The notes beneath the pieces were generated by a model. The model was not told the DNA's origin. It did not search any database and saw only the letters and a list, made by a program, of their open reading frames with translations. The position numbers were made by a program, and so were the translations under genes. Below, one piece after another: positions 44,498 through 53,551 of a stretch of 64,000 nt of DNA. How positions within the stretch are numbered: the first letter of the stretch is position 1; each line of letters starts with the position of its first letter. Where the stretch lies: the NCBI GenBank assembly GCA_012518815.1, contig JAAYRK010000052.1, forward strand, positions 1 through 64,000, read 5' to 3'. The stretch comes from Candidatus Epulonipiscium sp. Its GTDB lineage: Bacteria; Bacillota; Clostridia; Lachnospirales; Defluviitaleaceae.

Positions 44498-45262
44498 ATG
44501 GAATTAAAAACTACATTATTTAAAAAATTAGTTTTTACAGTAATATTCACTTTTGTTTGGATAGTTTTGCTTTTATGGACCATTCATGTTTATATCCCCA
44601 TAGAATTTTATAAGAAATTCTTTTCTATCCTTACAATTATTATAATACCAGTGATATTATTCTTATGTTTGACCTGTATATTTTTATTATCAGTATATAA
44701 AAAAGAAAAAGTATTTTTACTTTCTCCTAGAATTGGTATAAAACTTTTAAGAAAGATATATCCTTTCATCTCTGCTATAGCTGCTTTTTATAATTATGAT
44801 AGATTTTTCATTAAACAACTTTTTATTTCAATTAATAATATTTTTGTTAATGATTTAAAATTAAAAGTATCTTTTTCGGATATACTAGTTTTAATACCTC
44901 ATTGTATTCAAAACTATAATTGTAATATAAAAGTTACTTCTGATTTTATTGCCTGTAAAGAGTGTGGTAAATGTAATATTTCAGAACTAAAAAAACTAAA
45001 AAATAAATATGGTTGTAACCTGGCTATTGCCACAGGAGGAACTATAGCAAGAAAAAAGGTTAAAGAATTTAATCCTAAATACATAATTGCTGTTGCTTGT
45101 GAAAGAGATTTAATTAGCGGTATATTAGACATCAAAAGCATTCCAGTTTTTGGTCTTTTAAATGAACGTCCAAACGGACCCTGTATCAATACTACAGTAG
45201 ATATTAGTAAAATTGAAAATCAGCTTAAAAAGTTTACCATGACGATAGATAAGGAGAGATAG
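44498..45262 (+). CDS. DUF116 family cysteine-rich membrane protein
   Basis: A 254-residue protein of the DUF116 type. Two membrane helices near the N-terminus (about residues 10-30 and 45-65) precede a cytoplasmic or outer domain with a Cys cluster (CIQNYNC, CKECGKC) and GPC near the end, so a metal or iron-sulfur site is likely. The position just after fmt is common in Clostridia. Function is unknown. No clear Shine-Dalgarno site precedes its ATG, so it may be coupled to fmt. Confidence 0.8.
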   Translation: MELKTTLFKKLVFTVIFTFVWIVLLLWTIHVYIPIEFYKKFFSILTIIIIPVILFLCLTCIFLLSVYKKEKVFLLSPRIGIKLLRKIYPFISAIAAFYNYDRFFIKQLFISINNIFVNDLKLKVSFSDILVLIPHCIQNYNCNIKVTSDFIACKECGKCNISELKKLKNKYGCNLAIATGGTIARKKVKEFNPKYIIAVACERDLISGILDIKSIPVFGLLNERPNGPCINTTVDISKIENQLKKFTMTIDKER

Positions 45263-45263
45263 T

Positions 45264-45953
45264 ATGTATATTGATATAACTTATATAATTCTTGTTTTAC
45301 CAGCAATTCTTTTGACTCTTTATGCTCAAGCTAAAGTAAAATCAACTTTCAATAAATATTTAAGAGTGTCAAATTCAAGGGGTGTTACAGGAGTAGAAGC
45401 GGCAAGAGCCATACTTCAAAATCAAGGCATACATGATGTTAATATTGAAAGAGCAGATGGGCATTATACAGATCATTATGACCCTAGAACTAAAACTATT
45501 AGATTGTCTTCTCCTGTATATGATGGTGCAACTATTACATCAGTAGGGGTTGCTGCCCATGAAGTAGGTCATGCCATACAACACAATACAAGCTATTCCT
45601 TCTTAGTTATAAGGCATTCAATTTTTCCAGTTGTAAATATTAGCTCAAGATTAGCTATGCCTTTAATATTATTAGGATTATTATTTTCTAATAGTTTGGT
45701 GGCAATAGGAATCTTGTTATTTTCAGCAGTAGTTTTATTTCAATTAGTTACCTTACCTGTAGAATTTAATGCATCTAAAAGGGCTTTAGCAGCCTTGGAA
45801 GGACAAGGTATTTTATCAGATAGTGAAATAAGACCTGTAAGAAAAGTTTTAAGTGCTGCTGCTCTTACTTATGTTGCAGCAGCAGCTGTTGCTGTAGCTA
45901 ATTTACTTCGTTTATTAATTCTCTTTACTGGTGGCAATCGTAGAAGAAGGTAA
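45264..45953 (+). CDS. yugP: Zinc metallopeptidase (YugP-like)
   Basis: A 229-residue membrane metallopeptidase with zinc motif HEVGHAIQH (about residues 95-103) and several hydrophobic helices. The family (Zn_peptidase_2) includes Bacillus YugP. The substrate is not known. It ends in an Arg-rich tail. The start lies after AAGGAG. Confidence 0.9.
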   Translation: MYIDITYIILVLPAILLTLYAQAKVKSTFNKYLRVSNSRGVTGVEAARAILQNQGIHDVNIERADGHYTDHYDPRTKTIRLSSPVYDGATITSVGVAAHEVGHAIQHNTSYSFLVIRHSIFPVVNISSRLAMPLILLGLLFSNSLVAIGILLFSAVVLFQLVTLPVEFNASKRALAALEGQGILSDSEIRPVRKVLSAAALTYVAAAAVAVANLLRLLILFTGGNRRRR

Positions 45954-45958
45954 TATAA

Positions 45959-45984
45959 GAAAGCGTTACTTAGTAACGCTTTTT
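45959..45984 (+). terminator. Terminator after the metallopeptidase gene
   Basis: The stem aaagcgttac/gtaacgcttt has a three-base loop and five T after it. Confidence 0.85.
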
Positions 45985-46060
45985 ATCATGAATCATAAAT
46001 TAATTATTTTAAAAAGTTTATGATATTAAATATATAAATTATACATTGGGGAGTAATAAA

Positions 46061-47413
46061 ATGGAGAAATTAAATCCAAGAGAAATAGCAGTCAATATTA
46101 TTTCTGAAATTAATGAAGAAGGTGCCTATAGCAATATATCACTTAAAGAAAATTTCAGTAATTATCGCCATTTAACTGATTTGGATAAAGCTTTCATTAC
46201 AACGATTGTAAATGGAACAATTAGATACCTTCTTACAATTGATTATGTAATAAATCAATTTTCAAAAACAAAAACAAAGAAAATGAAAGCTGTTATAAGA
46301 AGTATCTTAAGGTCTTCTGTTTACCAGATATTATTTATGGATAAAGTTCCAGCTTCAGCAGCTTGTAATGAAGCAGTCAAAATTACAAAAAGAAGAGGTT
46401 TAAGCGGTTTAGCTGGCTTTGTAAATGGAGTTCTTAGAAATATTTCTCGTAATAAGGATAATATTATTTATCCAGATCCACATAAGGATTTTATAAATTA
46501 TTTGTCTATTAAACATTCATTCCCTAAATGGATTATAGAATATTGGCTAGACCATTATTCCAAAGAATTTGTAGAAGAATTATGTCATGCATCTAATATA
46601 AATCCTAAAGTTAGTATACGTTGTAATTTATTAAAAAGTGATGTAGATTCCTTAACAGATAGCTTGTTAAAAGAGAATATTGATGTTTCTAAAGGACTAT
46701 ATTTAAAAGAAGCTCTTTATATTTCTAAGACATCTTCCATAAGTGAATTAGATTCTTTTAAAAAAGGCTTATTTCAAGTTCAAGACGAAAGTTCAATGTT
46801 AGTAGGACATATAGTTAATCCCAAAGTAGGAGAAAAAATTCTTGATGTATGCAGTGCTCCTGGAGGAAAATCAACTCACTTAGCTGAGTTAATGAATAAT
46901 AAAGGTTATATATTGGCACGGGACATCCATGAAAATAAATTAAATTTAGTTAAATCATCTGCTAAAAGACTAGGAATTGATATTATTGAAAGTCAAGTAA
47001 AAGATGCAAGTGCAATTGATGAAAAAATGCTTAATAAAATGGATAAAGTCTTAGTAGATGCACCTTGTTCAGGACTTGGCATAATCCGCAAAAAACCGGA
47101 TATCAAATGGAAAAAAGAAAATAGTGATTTGAAGGAATTAATTGGTATACAAAGGAGAATCCTGGAGGTTTCTTCAAAGTATGTAAATAAAGATGGTGTT
47201 TTAGTATACAGTACCTGTACTATATCTGAAAAAGAAAATCTTGAAAATATAGAATGGTTTATTAAAAATTTTGATTTTGTTTTAGAAGACATAGATCCTT
47301 ACATTCCCAAAAAGCTTCAAAATGAAAACTCAAAACAAGGATATATAAAGTTATACCCTCATATTCATAATACGGATGGTTTTTTTATTGCAAGACTTAG
47401 GCGAAAAAATTAG
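46061..47413 (+). CDS. rsmB: 16S rRNA (cytosine-967 C5) methyltransferase
   Basis: RsmB (Sun) methylates C967 of 16S rRNA. The 450-residue protein has an N-terminal NusB-like RNA-binding domain, then a Rossmann domain with VCSAPGGKSTHLAE, DAPCSGLG (catalytic Cys) and YSTCTIS. The ATG after GGGGAG is preferred; a TTG five codons upstream overlaps it. The NusB-like part resembles the real nusB product in the window. Confidence 0.94.
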   Translation: MEKLNPREIAVNIISEINEEGAYSNISLKENFSNYRHLTDLDKAFITTIVNGTIRYLLTIDYVINQFSKTKTKKMKAVIRSILRSSVYQILFMDKVPASAACNEAVKITKRRGLSGLAGFVNGVLRNISRNKDNIIYPDPHKDFINYLSIKHSFPKWIIEYWLDHYSKEFVEELCHASNINPKVSIRCNLLKSDVDSLTDSLLKENIDVSKGLYLKEALYISKTSSISELDSFKKGLFQVQDESSMLVGHIVNPKVGEKILDVCSAPGGKSTHLAELMNNKGYILARDIHENKLNLVKSSAKRLGIDIIESQVKDASAIDEKMLNKMDKVLVDAPCSGLGIIRKKPDIKWKKENSDLKELIGIQRRILEVSSKYVNKDGVLVYSTCTISEKENLENIEWFIKNFDFVLEDIDPYIPKKLQNENSKQGYIKLYPHIHNTDGFFIARLRRKN

Positions 47414-47422
47414 GAGGTTAAA

Positions 47423-48460
47423 ATGCAAGAGATAGATATTGCTTCATTAACTATAGAAGAAGTAAAAAACTTAATAGTAGAAATAGGTGAAAAAGAATTT
47501 CGTGGAGAACAGATATTTCATTGGATTCACGGGAAAAGGATAGAAAGCTTTGATGAAATGACAAATCTTTCAAAGAGATTAAGAGAAAAACTTAAAAATA
47601 ATTATGAATTGAATTTACTTAGTATTGAAGAAAAATATGTTTCTAAAATTGACAATACAACAAAATACTTGTTTAGTTTAAAGGATAATAATATAATAGA
47701 AAGTGTTTTAATGAGATATAATTACGGTAATACTGCTTGTATTTCATCACAAGTAGGCTGTAGAATGGGATGTGCTTTTTGTGCATCTACATTAGGAGGC
47801 TTAATTCGTAACCTTACTGCTGGAGAAATGGCAGGACAAATTTATAAAATTGAAAAAGACAGCAATATAAAAATATCTAATATTGTTATTATGGGTAGTG
47901 GTGAACCCTTAGATAATTTGGAGAGTATCCTTTCATTTATTAAGATAATAAATCATCCTAAAGCTGCCAATATAGGCCAAAGACATATTACCTTATCTAC
48001 TTGTGGTCTAGTAGATAAAATTTATACTTTAGCAAATAAAAATTTACAGATTACTTTAGCAATATCTTTACATGGACCTAATGATAAAGTTCGTCAAGAA
48101 ATAATGCCTATTGCTAAAAAATATTCTATAGATGAACTATTAAAAGCTTGTTCTTATTATATAATGAAAACCCATCGAAGAATAACTTTTGAATATGCTT
48201 TGATAAATCAGTTAAATGACCAAGAAGAATATGCTTTTGAGCTAGCTGATAAGTTAAAGGGTTTATTATGCCATGTGAATTTAATTCCTATGAATCCTGT
48301 AAAAGAAACTAATTTTAAAGAAAGTAATAAAGATACTATAAAAAAGTTTAAAGAAATATTAGAATCAAAGGGTATTCAAACTACTGTAAGAAGAAGATTA
48401 GGAAGCGATATTGATGCTGCTTGCGGACAATTAAGAAGAAGGTATTTGGAAATGAAATGA
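47423..48460 (+). CDS. rlmN: 23S rRNA (adenine-2503 C2) methyltransferase, dual-specificity
   Basis: RlmN is a radical-SAM enzyme that methylates A2503 of 23S rRNA, and often A37 of tRNA. The 345-residue protein has CxxxCxxC at C113/C117/C120 (VGCRMGCAFC) and the second-Cys motif near C334 (DAACGQL). The GSGEPLDN motif fits. It is followed by the PP2C gene, the common Firmicute order. Confidence 0.95.
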   Translation: MQEIDIASLTIEEVKNLIVEIGEKEFRGEQIFHWIHGKRIESFDEMTNLSKRLREKLKNNYELNLLSIEEKYVSKIDNTTKYLFSLKDNNIIESVLMRYNYGNTACISSQVGCRMGCAFCASTLGGLIRNLTAGEMAGQIYKIEKDSNIKISNIVIMGSGEPLDNLESILSFIKIINHPKAANIGQRHITLSTCGLVDKIYTLANKNLQITLAISLHGPNDKVRQEIMPIAKKYSIDELLKACSYYIMKTHRRITFEYALINQLNDQEEYAFELADKLKGLLCHVNLIPMNPVKETNFKESNKDTIKKFKEILESKGIQTTVRRRLGSDIDAACGQLRRRYLEMK

Positions 48461-48469
48461 GGTGGAAAA

Positions 48470-49222
48470 ATGATTATTTCAGCTGGAAAATGCCACATTG
48501 GAAAACATAGAAATAAAAATGAAGATGCTATTTTTTTACATGATAGTCAATACGGTTGTCTTCCCAATCTCTATATTGTCGCTGATGGCATGGGAGGACA
48601 TTTGGCAGGAGAGTATGCAAGTACCTTTGCAATACAAAGTTTTTGTGAGTATGTAAATATGCATAAAGACGATAGTATTTCTGCTGAAAATTTGAAGTCT
48701 TTTTTATATGATGCCATCCTTTATACAAATAATAAAGTATATGAAAAATCAAAAGAAGATGATAATTTTAAAGGAATGGGTACGACATTTATAGTATCAG
48801 TTTTTTTAGCTGATAAAATATATGTGGCTCATGTTGGAGATAGCAGAGTCTATATTATTCAAGATGATAAAATCTATCAGTTGACCTTAGACCATTCTTA
48901 TGTAGAAGAAATGGTTAGAAAAGGTGAAATTACTGAAAAAGAAGCAATAAATCATCCTAATAGAAATATTATTACTCGAGCTGTAGGAACAAATTCTACA
49001 GTAGATGTTGATTTTTATACTGCAGATATTAATGATGGTACTTTTACACTTATGTGTTCTGATGGTTTATCTAATATGCTTGAAGAAGAAGAAATTTTAC
49101 ATATTATTAAAGAAAACGAGGACTTGGAAACAATAACTCAGGCATTGGTAGACAAAGCCAATGAAAAGGGAGGATTCGATAATATTTCCGTAATCATAAT
49201 AAGGGGAAGAGAAGGAAGGTGA
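48470..49222 (+). CDS. stp: PP2C-type Ser/Thr phosphatase
   Basis: Stp (PrpC) reverses phosphorylation by the PASTA kinase encoded next. The 250-residue protein has the PP2C metal motifs NEDAIFL, ADGMGGHLAGE, HVGDSRVYI and MCSDGLSNML. It is coupled to prkC by close spacing (4 bases). Length is normal. Confidence 0.94.
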   Translation: MIISAGKCHIGKHRNKNEDAIFLHDSQYGCLPNLYIVADGMGGHLAGEYASTFAIQSFCEYVNMHKDDSISAENLKSFLYDAILYTNNKVYEKSKEDDNFKGMGTTFIVSVFLADKIYVAHVGDSRVYIIQDDKIYQLTLDHSYVEEMVRKGEITEKEAINHPNRNIITRAVGTNSTVDVDFYTADINDGTFTLMCSDGLSNMLEEEEILHIIKENEDLETITQALVDKANEKGGFDNISVIIIRGREGR

Positions 49223-49226
49223 GAAT

Positions 49227-51281
49227 ATGCTGCAGAAAGGATATATATTAAGTAATCGCTATGAAATAATTGAAAAAATTGGTGCTGGTGGAATGTCCAT
49301 AGTATATAAGGCAAAATGTAATAAATTGCAGCGTTATGTAGCAATAAAAGTATTAAGAGAAGAATTCGTTAGCGATGAGGAGTTTGTATCTAGATTTAGG
49401 GTAGAAGCACAATCAGCTGCAAGCTTATCTCATCCTAATATATTAAATATTTATGATGTAGGAAATGAAGAAGATCTATATTATATTGTCATGGAATATA
49501 TACAGGGCAAAACCTTAAAAGAAATTATTGATGAAGAAGCTCCCTTTTCTTCTACAAAAACATTAAAGTTTGGTATAGATATTGCATCTGCCCTTCAGCA
49601 TGCTCATAAAAACAATATTATTCATAGAGATATTAAACCTCAAAATATATTAGTAACGGATGAAGGTGTCTTAAAGGTTGCAGATTTTGGTATCGCTAGA
49701 GCTGTCGATTCTTCTACAGTTGTTACAACTGGAAATGCCATTGGCTCTGTACATTATTTTTCTCCTGAACAAGCAAGGGGAGGCTATATTGACAAAACAA
49801 GTGATATATATTCATTGGGAATTGTTTTGTATGAGATGATAACAAAATCTTTACCTTTTGAAGGAGAAAGTCCAGTTACTGTAGCACTAAAACACATTAA
49901 CGAGGAGCTTCCTTCTCCATCAAGTATAAATTCTCATATCTTTCCAAGCCTTGAAGACATTATTATAAAAGCAACTCAGAAAAAGACAGATAATAGATAT
50001 AAAGATATCGATGAAATGATTAAGGATATGGAAAGAGCTATAGATGAACCTAATGGAAAGTTTGTTAATAAGAGAAATGTAATAGATTCTCCTACTATTG
50101 AAATGACAAAAGACGATATGAAAATTATAAGAGGAGAACAAAAATATAGCAACGATAAAGATATTGATATGGAAAAGACCATTGAGAGTGATTTTGAAAA
50201 TTATGATGAAGATTATAACCAAGACGATGAAGATATTGATATGGAAGATGAATATGAAGAAAAAAATCCTAAGGAAAAATGGGTTTTGGTAGGAGCAGTA
50301 TTTACTTCGTTTATTATTATTGTAATTTTAAGTGCTGTAGGTATTAATTTAATAAAAAATTATTTAACACCTAAAGTTGTAGAAGTTCCGTCATTAATTG
50401 ATATGACTGTAGAAGAAGCAAAGAAATTATTAGAAGAAAAAAAATTAGTATTAGTCGAAGCTGAAGAAATATATGATGATGATATCGAGGAAGGAAGAAT
50501 TGCTTTTCAAGATCCACAAGAAGGAACTGTAATTAATTTAAACTCTGAGGTAGTAGTAAAGGTTAGTAAAGGCTATCAAACTTTTGAAGTGCCTAATGTA
50601 GTGGATTATGATTATGACTCAGCTATAAGGAAGTTAGAAGAATACTTTAATGTCTCTGTCGATTCTCAATATAGTGATATAGTGCCTGAAAATCATATTA
50701 TTGCACAAAATCCTAAAGAAGGTACTCTGCTCAAATCTGGTGAAACAGTAAGAATCACCATTAGTTTAGGAGAAGAAGTTCAGACAGTTCCTGTACCAAG
50801 GGTAGTTAATTTATCCGAAGAGGCAGCTGTAAACCAGCTTCTTAATGCAGGGCTGACTGTGGGTAGCAGGACCTATGTACCTAATGATGAAGTAGAAAAA
50901 GGTTATGTAATTAGTCAAGGAGTTGCTCAAGGGGAAATGGTAAGAGCAGGGTATGCTGTAGATTTGGTTATCAGTGAAGGAATGCAAAAGACTGATGAAG
51001 AGGAAACTCCAACTCCAACTACTAATGCACCTGTTGAAAAAGTCATTGAAATTATGGCTCCAACAGATATAGATACTCAGCTTGTAAATGTTAAAGTTAG
51101 ACTCAATAGAGAAAATCAATTTGCATATGACAATAACCATGATATTTCAGAGTTTCCTATTAAAGTTCCGATTGCTGGATATGGAGAGGGATTTATTGAA
51201 GTATATATAAATGATGTTATAAAGTATAGAGAATCCATAACATTCAATAATCCTGTAAATACTACGGAGGAAACAGAATGA
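49227..51281 (+). CDS. prkC: PASTA-domain Ser/Thr protein kinase PrkC
   Basis: PrkC senses muropeptides and lipid II and controls cell-wall growth and spore germination. The 684-residue protein has the kinase domain with GAGGMSIVYKA, K41, HRDIKPQNILV and DFGIARA. An acidic juxtamembrane stretch, one membrane helix (about residues 352-374) and three PASTA repeats of about 70 residues follow (from about 385 to 590). A short beta-rich tail (about 610-684) is extra. ATG after AAGGTGAG. Confidence 0.95.
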   Translation: MLQKGYILSNRYEIIEKIGAGGMSIVYKAKCNKLQRYVAIKVLREEFVSDEEFVSRFRVEAQSAASLSHPNILNIYDVGNEEDLYYIVMEYIQGKTLKEIIDEEAPFSSTKTLKFGIDIASALQHAHKNNIIHRDIKPQNILVTDEGVLKVADFGIARAVDSSTVVTTGNAIGSVHYFSPEQARGGYIDKTSDIYSLGIVLYEMITKSLPFEGESPVTVALKHINEELPSPSSINSHIFPSLEDIIIKATQKKTDNRYKDIDEMIKDMERAIDEPNGKFVNKRNVIDSPTIEMTKDDMKIIRGEQKYSNDKDIDMEKTIESDFENYDEDYNQDDEDIDMEDEYEEKNPKEKWVLVGAVFTSFIIIVILSAVGINLIKNYLTPKVVEVPSLIDMTVEEAKKLLEEKKLVLVEAEEIYDDDIEEGRIAFQDPQEGTVINLNSEVVVKVSKGYQTFEVPNVVDYDYDSAIRKLEEYFNVSVDSQYSDIVPENHIIAQNPKEGTLLKSGETVRITISLGEEVQTVPVPRVVNLSEEAAVNQLLNAGLTVGSRTYVPNDEVEKGYVISQGVAQGEMVRAGYAVDLVISEGMQKTDEEETPTPTTNAPVEKVIEIMAPTDIDTQLVNVKVRLNRENQFAYDNNHDISEFPIKVPIAGYGEGFIEVYINDVIKYRESITFNNPVNTTEETE

Positions 51282-52168
51282 TAATAGGAACTATAGTAAA
51301 AGGTATTGCTGGTTTTTATTACGTAAAAGTTAATGAAACAATATATGAATGCAAGGCCAAAGGAGTATTTAGAAATATCAATATAACTCCATATGTAGGG
51401 GATAAAGTTGAGATAGTTCTTTTAGATGAGGAAAATCGAGGTAATATTGTTAAAATATTACCTCGCAGAAATTGCATGATTCGGCCTCCAGCATCCAATA
51501 TTGACCAAGCTGTTATTGTGTTTTCTATAAAAAATCCAAATCCCAATCTTCAGCTTTTAGACAGATTTTTAGTACTAGCTGAAGAACAACAATTAGATAT
51601 TATAATTTGTATAAATAAAATTGACTTAGAAGAAGATGAAAATGCTTGTAAAGATTTAGAATTTGTTTACAAAAAAGCAGGTTACAAGACTATATTAACA
51701 AGTACTGTGTCTGATATAGGTATTTTGGATTTAAAAGAAGCCTTAGCCAATAAAACAACTATTTTTGCTGGTCCTTCAGGAGTAGGAAAGTCTTCCTTAT
51801 TAAATTCTGTAAATCCTTCGTTAAAATTAGAAACAGGAAAGATTAGTGAAAAAATAAAAAGAGGAAGACATACTACAAGACATGTAGAACTTTTATCATT
51901 GGATAATGGAGGATATGTTTTGGATACTCCTGGCTTTAGCTCCCTTAGCCTTACTCATATGGATTCAGTTAAACTTCAAGATTATTATAGGGAGTTTATT
52001 CCATATAATAATTCTTGTAAATTTGTCCCTTGTAGTCATATTCATGAGCCTGAGTGTAAAATCAAAGAAATGGTAGAAAAAGGGCATATTGATATGGAAA
52101 GATACGAGCGTTATATTAAGCTCTATAATGAACTTGAATCCAATGAGCAAAGGAGATGGAAAAAGTGA
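51278..52168 (+). CDS. rsgA: Ribosome small-subunit biogenesis GTPase RsgA
   Basis: RsgA is a circularly permuted GTPase that matures the 30S subunit. The 296-residue protein has an OB-fold N-terminus, then CINKIDLE (G4), AGPSGVGKSSLLN (G1) and LDTPGFSSL (G3). A C-terminal zinc site has CKFVPCSHIHEPECKI. It overlaps prkC by 4 bases and thiN by 4 bases. Confidence 0.96.
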   Translation: MIIGTIVKGIAGFYYVKVNETIYECKAKGVFRNINITPYVGDKVEIVLLDEENRGNIVKILPRRNCMIRPPASNIDQAVIVFSIKNPNPNLQLLDRFLVLAEEQQLDIIICINKIDLEEDENACKDLEFVYKKAGYKTILTSTVSDIGILDLKEALANKTTIFAGPSGVGKSSLLNSVNPSLKLETGKISEKIKRGRHTTRHVELLSLDNGGYVLDTPGFSSLSLTHMDSVKLQDYYREFIPYNNSCKFVPCSHIHEPECKIKEMVEKGHIDMERYERYIKLYNELESNEQRRWKK

Positions 52169-52803
52169 AGGTATTAATTTTTGCTGGTGGAGATATTGAG
52201 GATTATTCCTTTGTAAATCAGTATGTAAATATTTCGGATTATATTATCTGTGCGGATAGTGGTATTGGACATACAAGAAAAATTAATTTGCTTCCAGATT
52301 TAATTGTAGGAGATTTTGATTCCGCTTCCCAGGAAGATATAAATTATTATAGGGAAAAAGATATAGATATTAAAAATTTTCCTACTAGAAAAGATAAAAC
52401 AGATACAGAAATTGCCTTAGACATGGCTATAGAAAAAGGAGCAAAAAAGATTTACATTATAGGCGGCACTGGGACACGTTTGGATCACAGCTTGGGAAAC
52501 ATACACTTGCTATATTATGCCTTGCAAAAAAATGTATCGGCTGTGCTTATAAATCAAAATAATATAGTTCATTTAATTGATAAGGAAATTATTATTAGTG
52601 GTGAAAAAGGAAGCATTATTTCCCTTATTCCTTTTTCATTAGAAGTAAAAGGAGTTTTTACAAAAGGGTTAGATTATTCATTAAAAGATGCTGTACTTTA
52701 TAGTGGCAGTTCTTATGGAATTAGTAATGTTATGACTTCCTCAACGGCGACTATAGCTATAAAGTCAGGATTTCTTTTAATTATTCAAGAATTAAAAGAT
52801 TAA
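52165..52803 (+). CDS. thiN: Thiamine pyrophosphokinase
   Basis: ThiN converts thiamine to thiamine diphosphate with ATP. The 212-residue protein has CADSGIGH, VGDFDSAS and the active-site stretch FPTRKDKTDTEIALDMA, then GTGTRLDHSLGN. I prefer the GTG nine bases after GGAG; an ATG three codons earlier leaves no spacer. The usual rpe gene between rsgA and thiN is missing here. Confidence 0.93.
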   Translation: MKVLIFAGGDIEDYSFVNQYVNISDYIICADSGIGHTRKINLLPDLIVGDFDSASQEDINYYREKDIDIKNFPTRKDKTDTEIALDMAIEKGAKKIYIIGGTGTRLDHSLGNIHLLYYALQKNVSAVLINQNNIVHLIDKEIIISGEKGSIISLIPFSLEVKGVFTKGLDYSLKDAVLYSGSSYGISNVMTSSTATIAIKSGFLLIIQELKD

Positions 52804-52831
52804 AGGTCTCAATTTAATTGAGGCCTTTTTT
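52803..52831 (+). terminator. Terminator after thiN
   Basis: The stem aaggtctcaa with ttgaggcctt (one G-T pair) closes a short loop, followed by five or six T. Confidence 0.8.
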
Positions 52832-52895
52832 ATCTGCACAAATTTTTAAATCCTTGAATAAAATATAATGAATAAGTTAAAGGAAGTAGAAGGAT

Positions 52896-53039
52896 ATGAA
52901 AAGCAGGGTACTTGGATTATTTCTTTTTGCAATAGGAATGGGAATGCTCCTAGTTTTTCTTATTCCAGGAACAAGTTTTATTATCATTATAGCAATATTT
53001 CTTGTGTTTTTAGGATATGCATTTTTTAAAAAATATTAG
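52896..53039 (+). CDS. Small two-helix membrane peptide upstream of spoVM
   Basis: A 47-codon reading frame too short for most gene finders. The product starts MKSRVLGLFLF and ends AFFKKY. Two hydrophobic segments (about residues 5-22 and 26-43) are split by an IPGTS turn, so it would form a membrane hairpin. A GGAAG site stands about nine bases upstream. It ends 13 bases before spoVM and may be co-transcribed with it. No family is recognised. Confidence 0.6.
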   Translation: MKSRVLGLFLFAIGMGMLLVFLIPGTSFIIIIAIFLVFLGYAFFKKY

Positions 53040-53052
53040 TGAGGTGAAAAAA

Positions 53053-53127
53053 ATGAGGATAATGGTAATTAAAATGCCCAAAATAATAGGAAAGATAATT
53101 AAAAAAATATGTGGAATAAAGGATTAA
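53053..53127 (+). CDS. spoVM: Stage V sporulation protein SpoVM
   Basis: A 24-residue amphipathic peptide, MRIMVIKMPKIIGKIIKKIC then GIKD. SpoVM recognises the positive curvature of the forespore membrane and anchors the SpoIVA coat base. It matches the family in size (24-26 residues), in the I/VIKxPK start, in the helix-breaking Pro at position 9 and in a basic amphipathic helix. A GAGGTG site lies upstream. The order thiN-spoVM-rpmB is the same as in Bacillus, which supports the call. Confidence 0.9.
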   Translation: MRIMVIKMPKIIGKIIKKICGIKD

Positions 53128-53135
53128 TAGATAAA

Positions 53136-53165
53136 AAAAACAAAGCTCTTTTGAACTTTGTTTTT
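53136..53165. terminator. Bidirectional terminator between spoVM and rpmB
   Basis: The 10-pair stem aaaaacaaag/ctttgttttt and its 10-base loop end in a T run on each strand. It would stop both spoVM and the opposing rpmB transcript. Confidence 0.7.
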
Positions 53166-53178
53166 AAAGCTTATTAAA

Positions 53179-53367
53179 TTAGTTTGCACGTGTAACGGCG
53201 TCAGAACGTAAACATCTAGTACAAACATTGATTCTTTTTGCAGCTCCGTTAACCAATACTTTTACTTTTTTGATATTTGGTTTCCATTTTTTATTAGATC
53301 TTCTATGAGAGTGACTCACTTGTATACCAAAGTGCACACCTTTTTGACAAATTTCACATTTTGCCAT
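53179..53367 (-). CDS. rpmB: 50S ribosomal protein L28
   Basis: A 62-residue basic ribosomal protein. The start MAKCEICQKG and the later CTRCLRSD give a four-Cys zinc ribbon of the C+ form, so zinc is needed for folding. VSHSHRRSNKKWKPN is the L28 signature. It is transcribed opposite its neighbours; AGGAGG lies before the start on the - strand. Confidence 0.96.
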   Translation of the reverse strand: MAKCEICQKGVHFGIQVSHSHRRSNKKWKPNIKKVKVLVNGAAKRINVCTRCLRSDAVTRAN

Positions 53368-53478
53368 AGCACTACACCTCCTTTATATCCATAGCCCTAA
53401 GAACACAACAAGGATATTTTATCAGATAGTAATAAATAATGCAAGAAAAATTCTAGCTATATTATTTACAATTCTATT

Positions 53479-53505
53479 TTGAAAAATAATAAAAAATGAT
53501 ATAAT
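53479..53505 (+). promoter_or_regulatory. Candidate promoter for the second Asp23-FakA unit
   Basis: TTGAAA and TATAAT are 15 bases apart (one base less than the usual minimum) about 46 bases before the Asp23 start. The -10 is perfect. Confidence 0.45.
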
Positions 53506-53551
53506 ATATAATAAAGTTTTAATGAAAAGAAAATTACTCAGGAGGGTTAAT

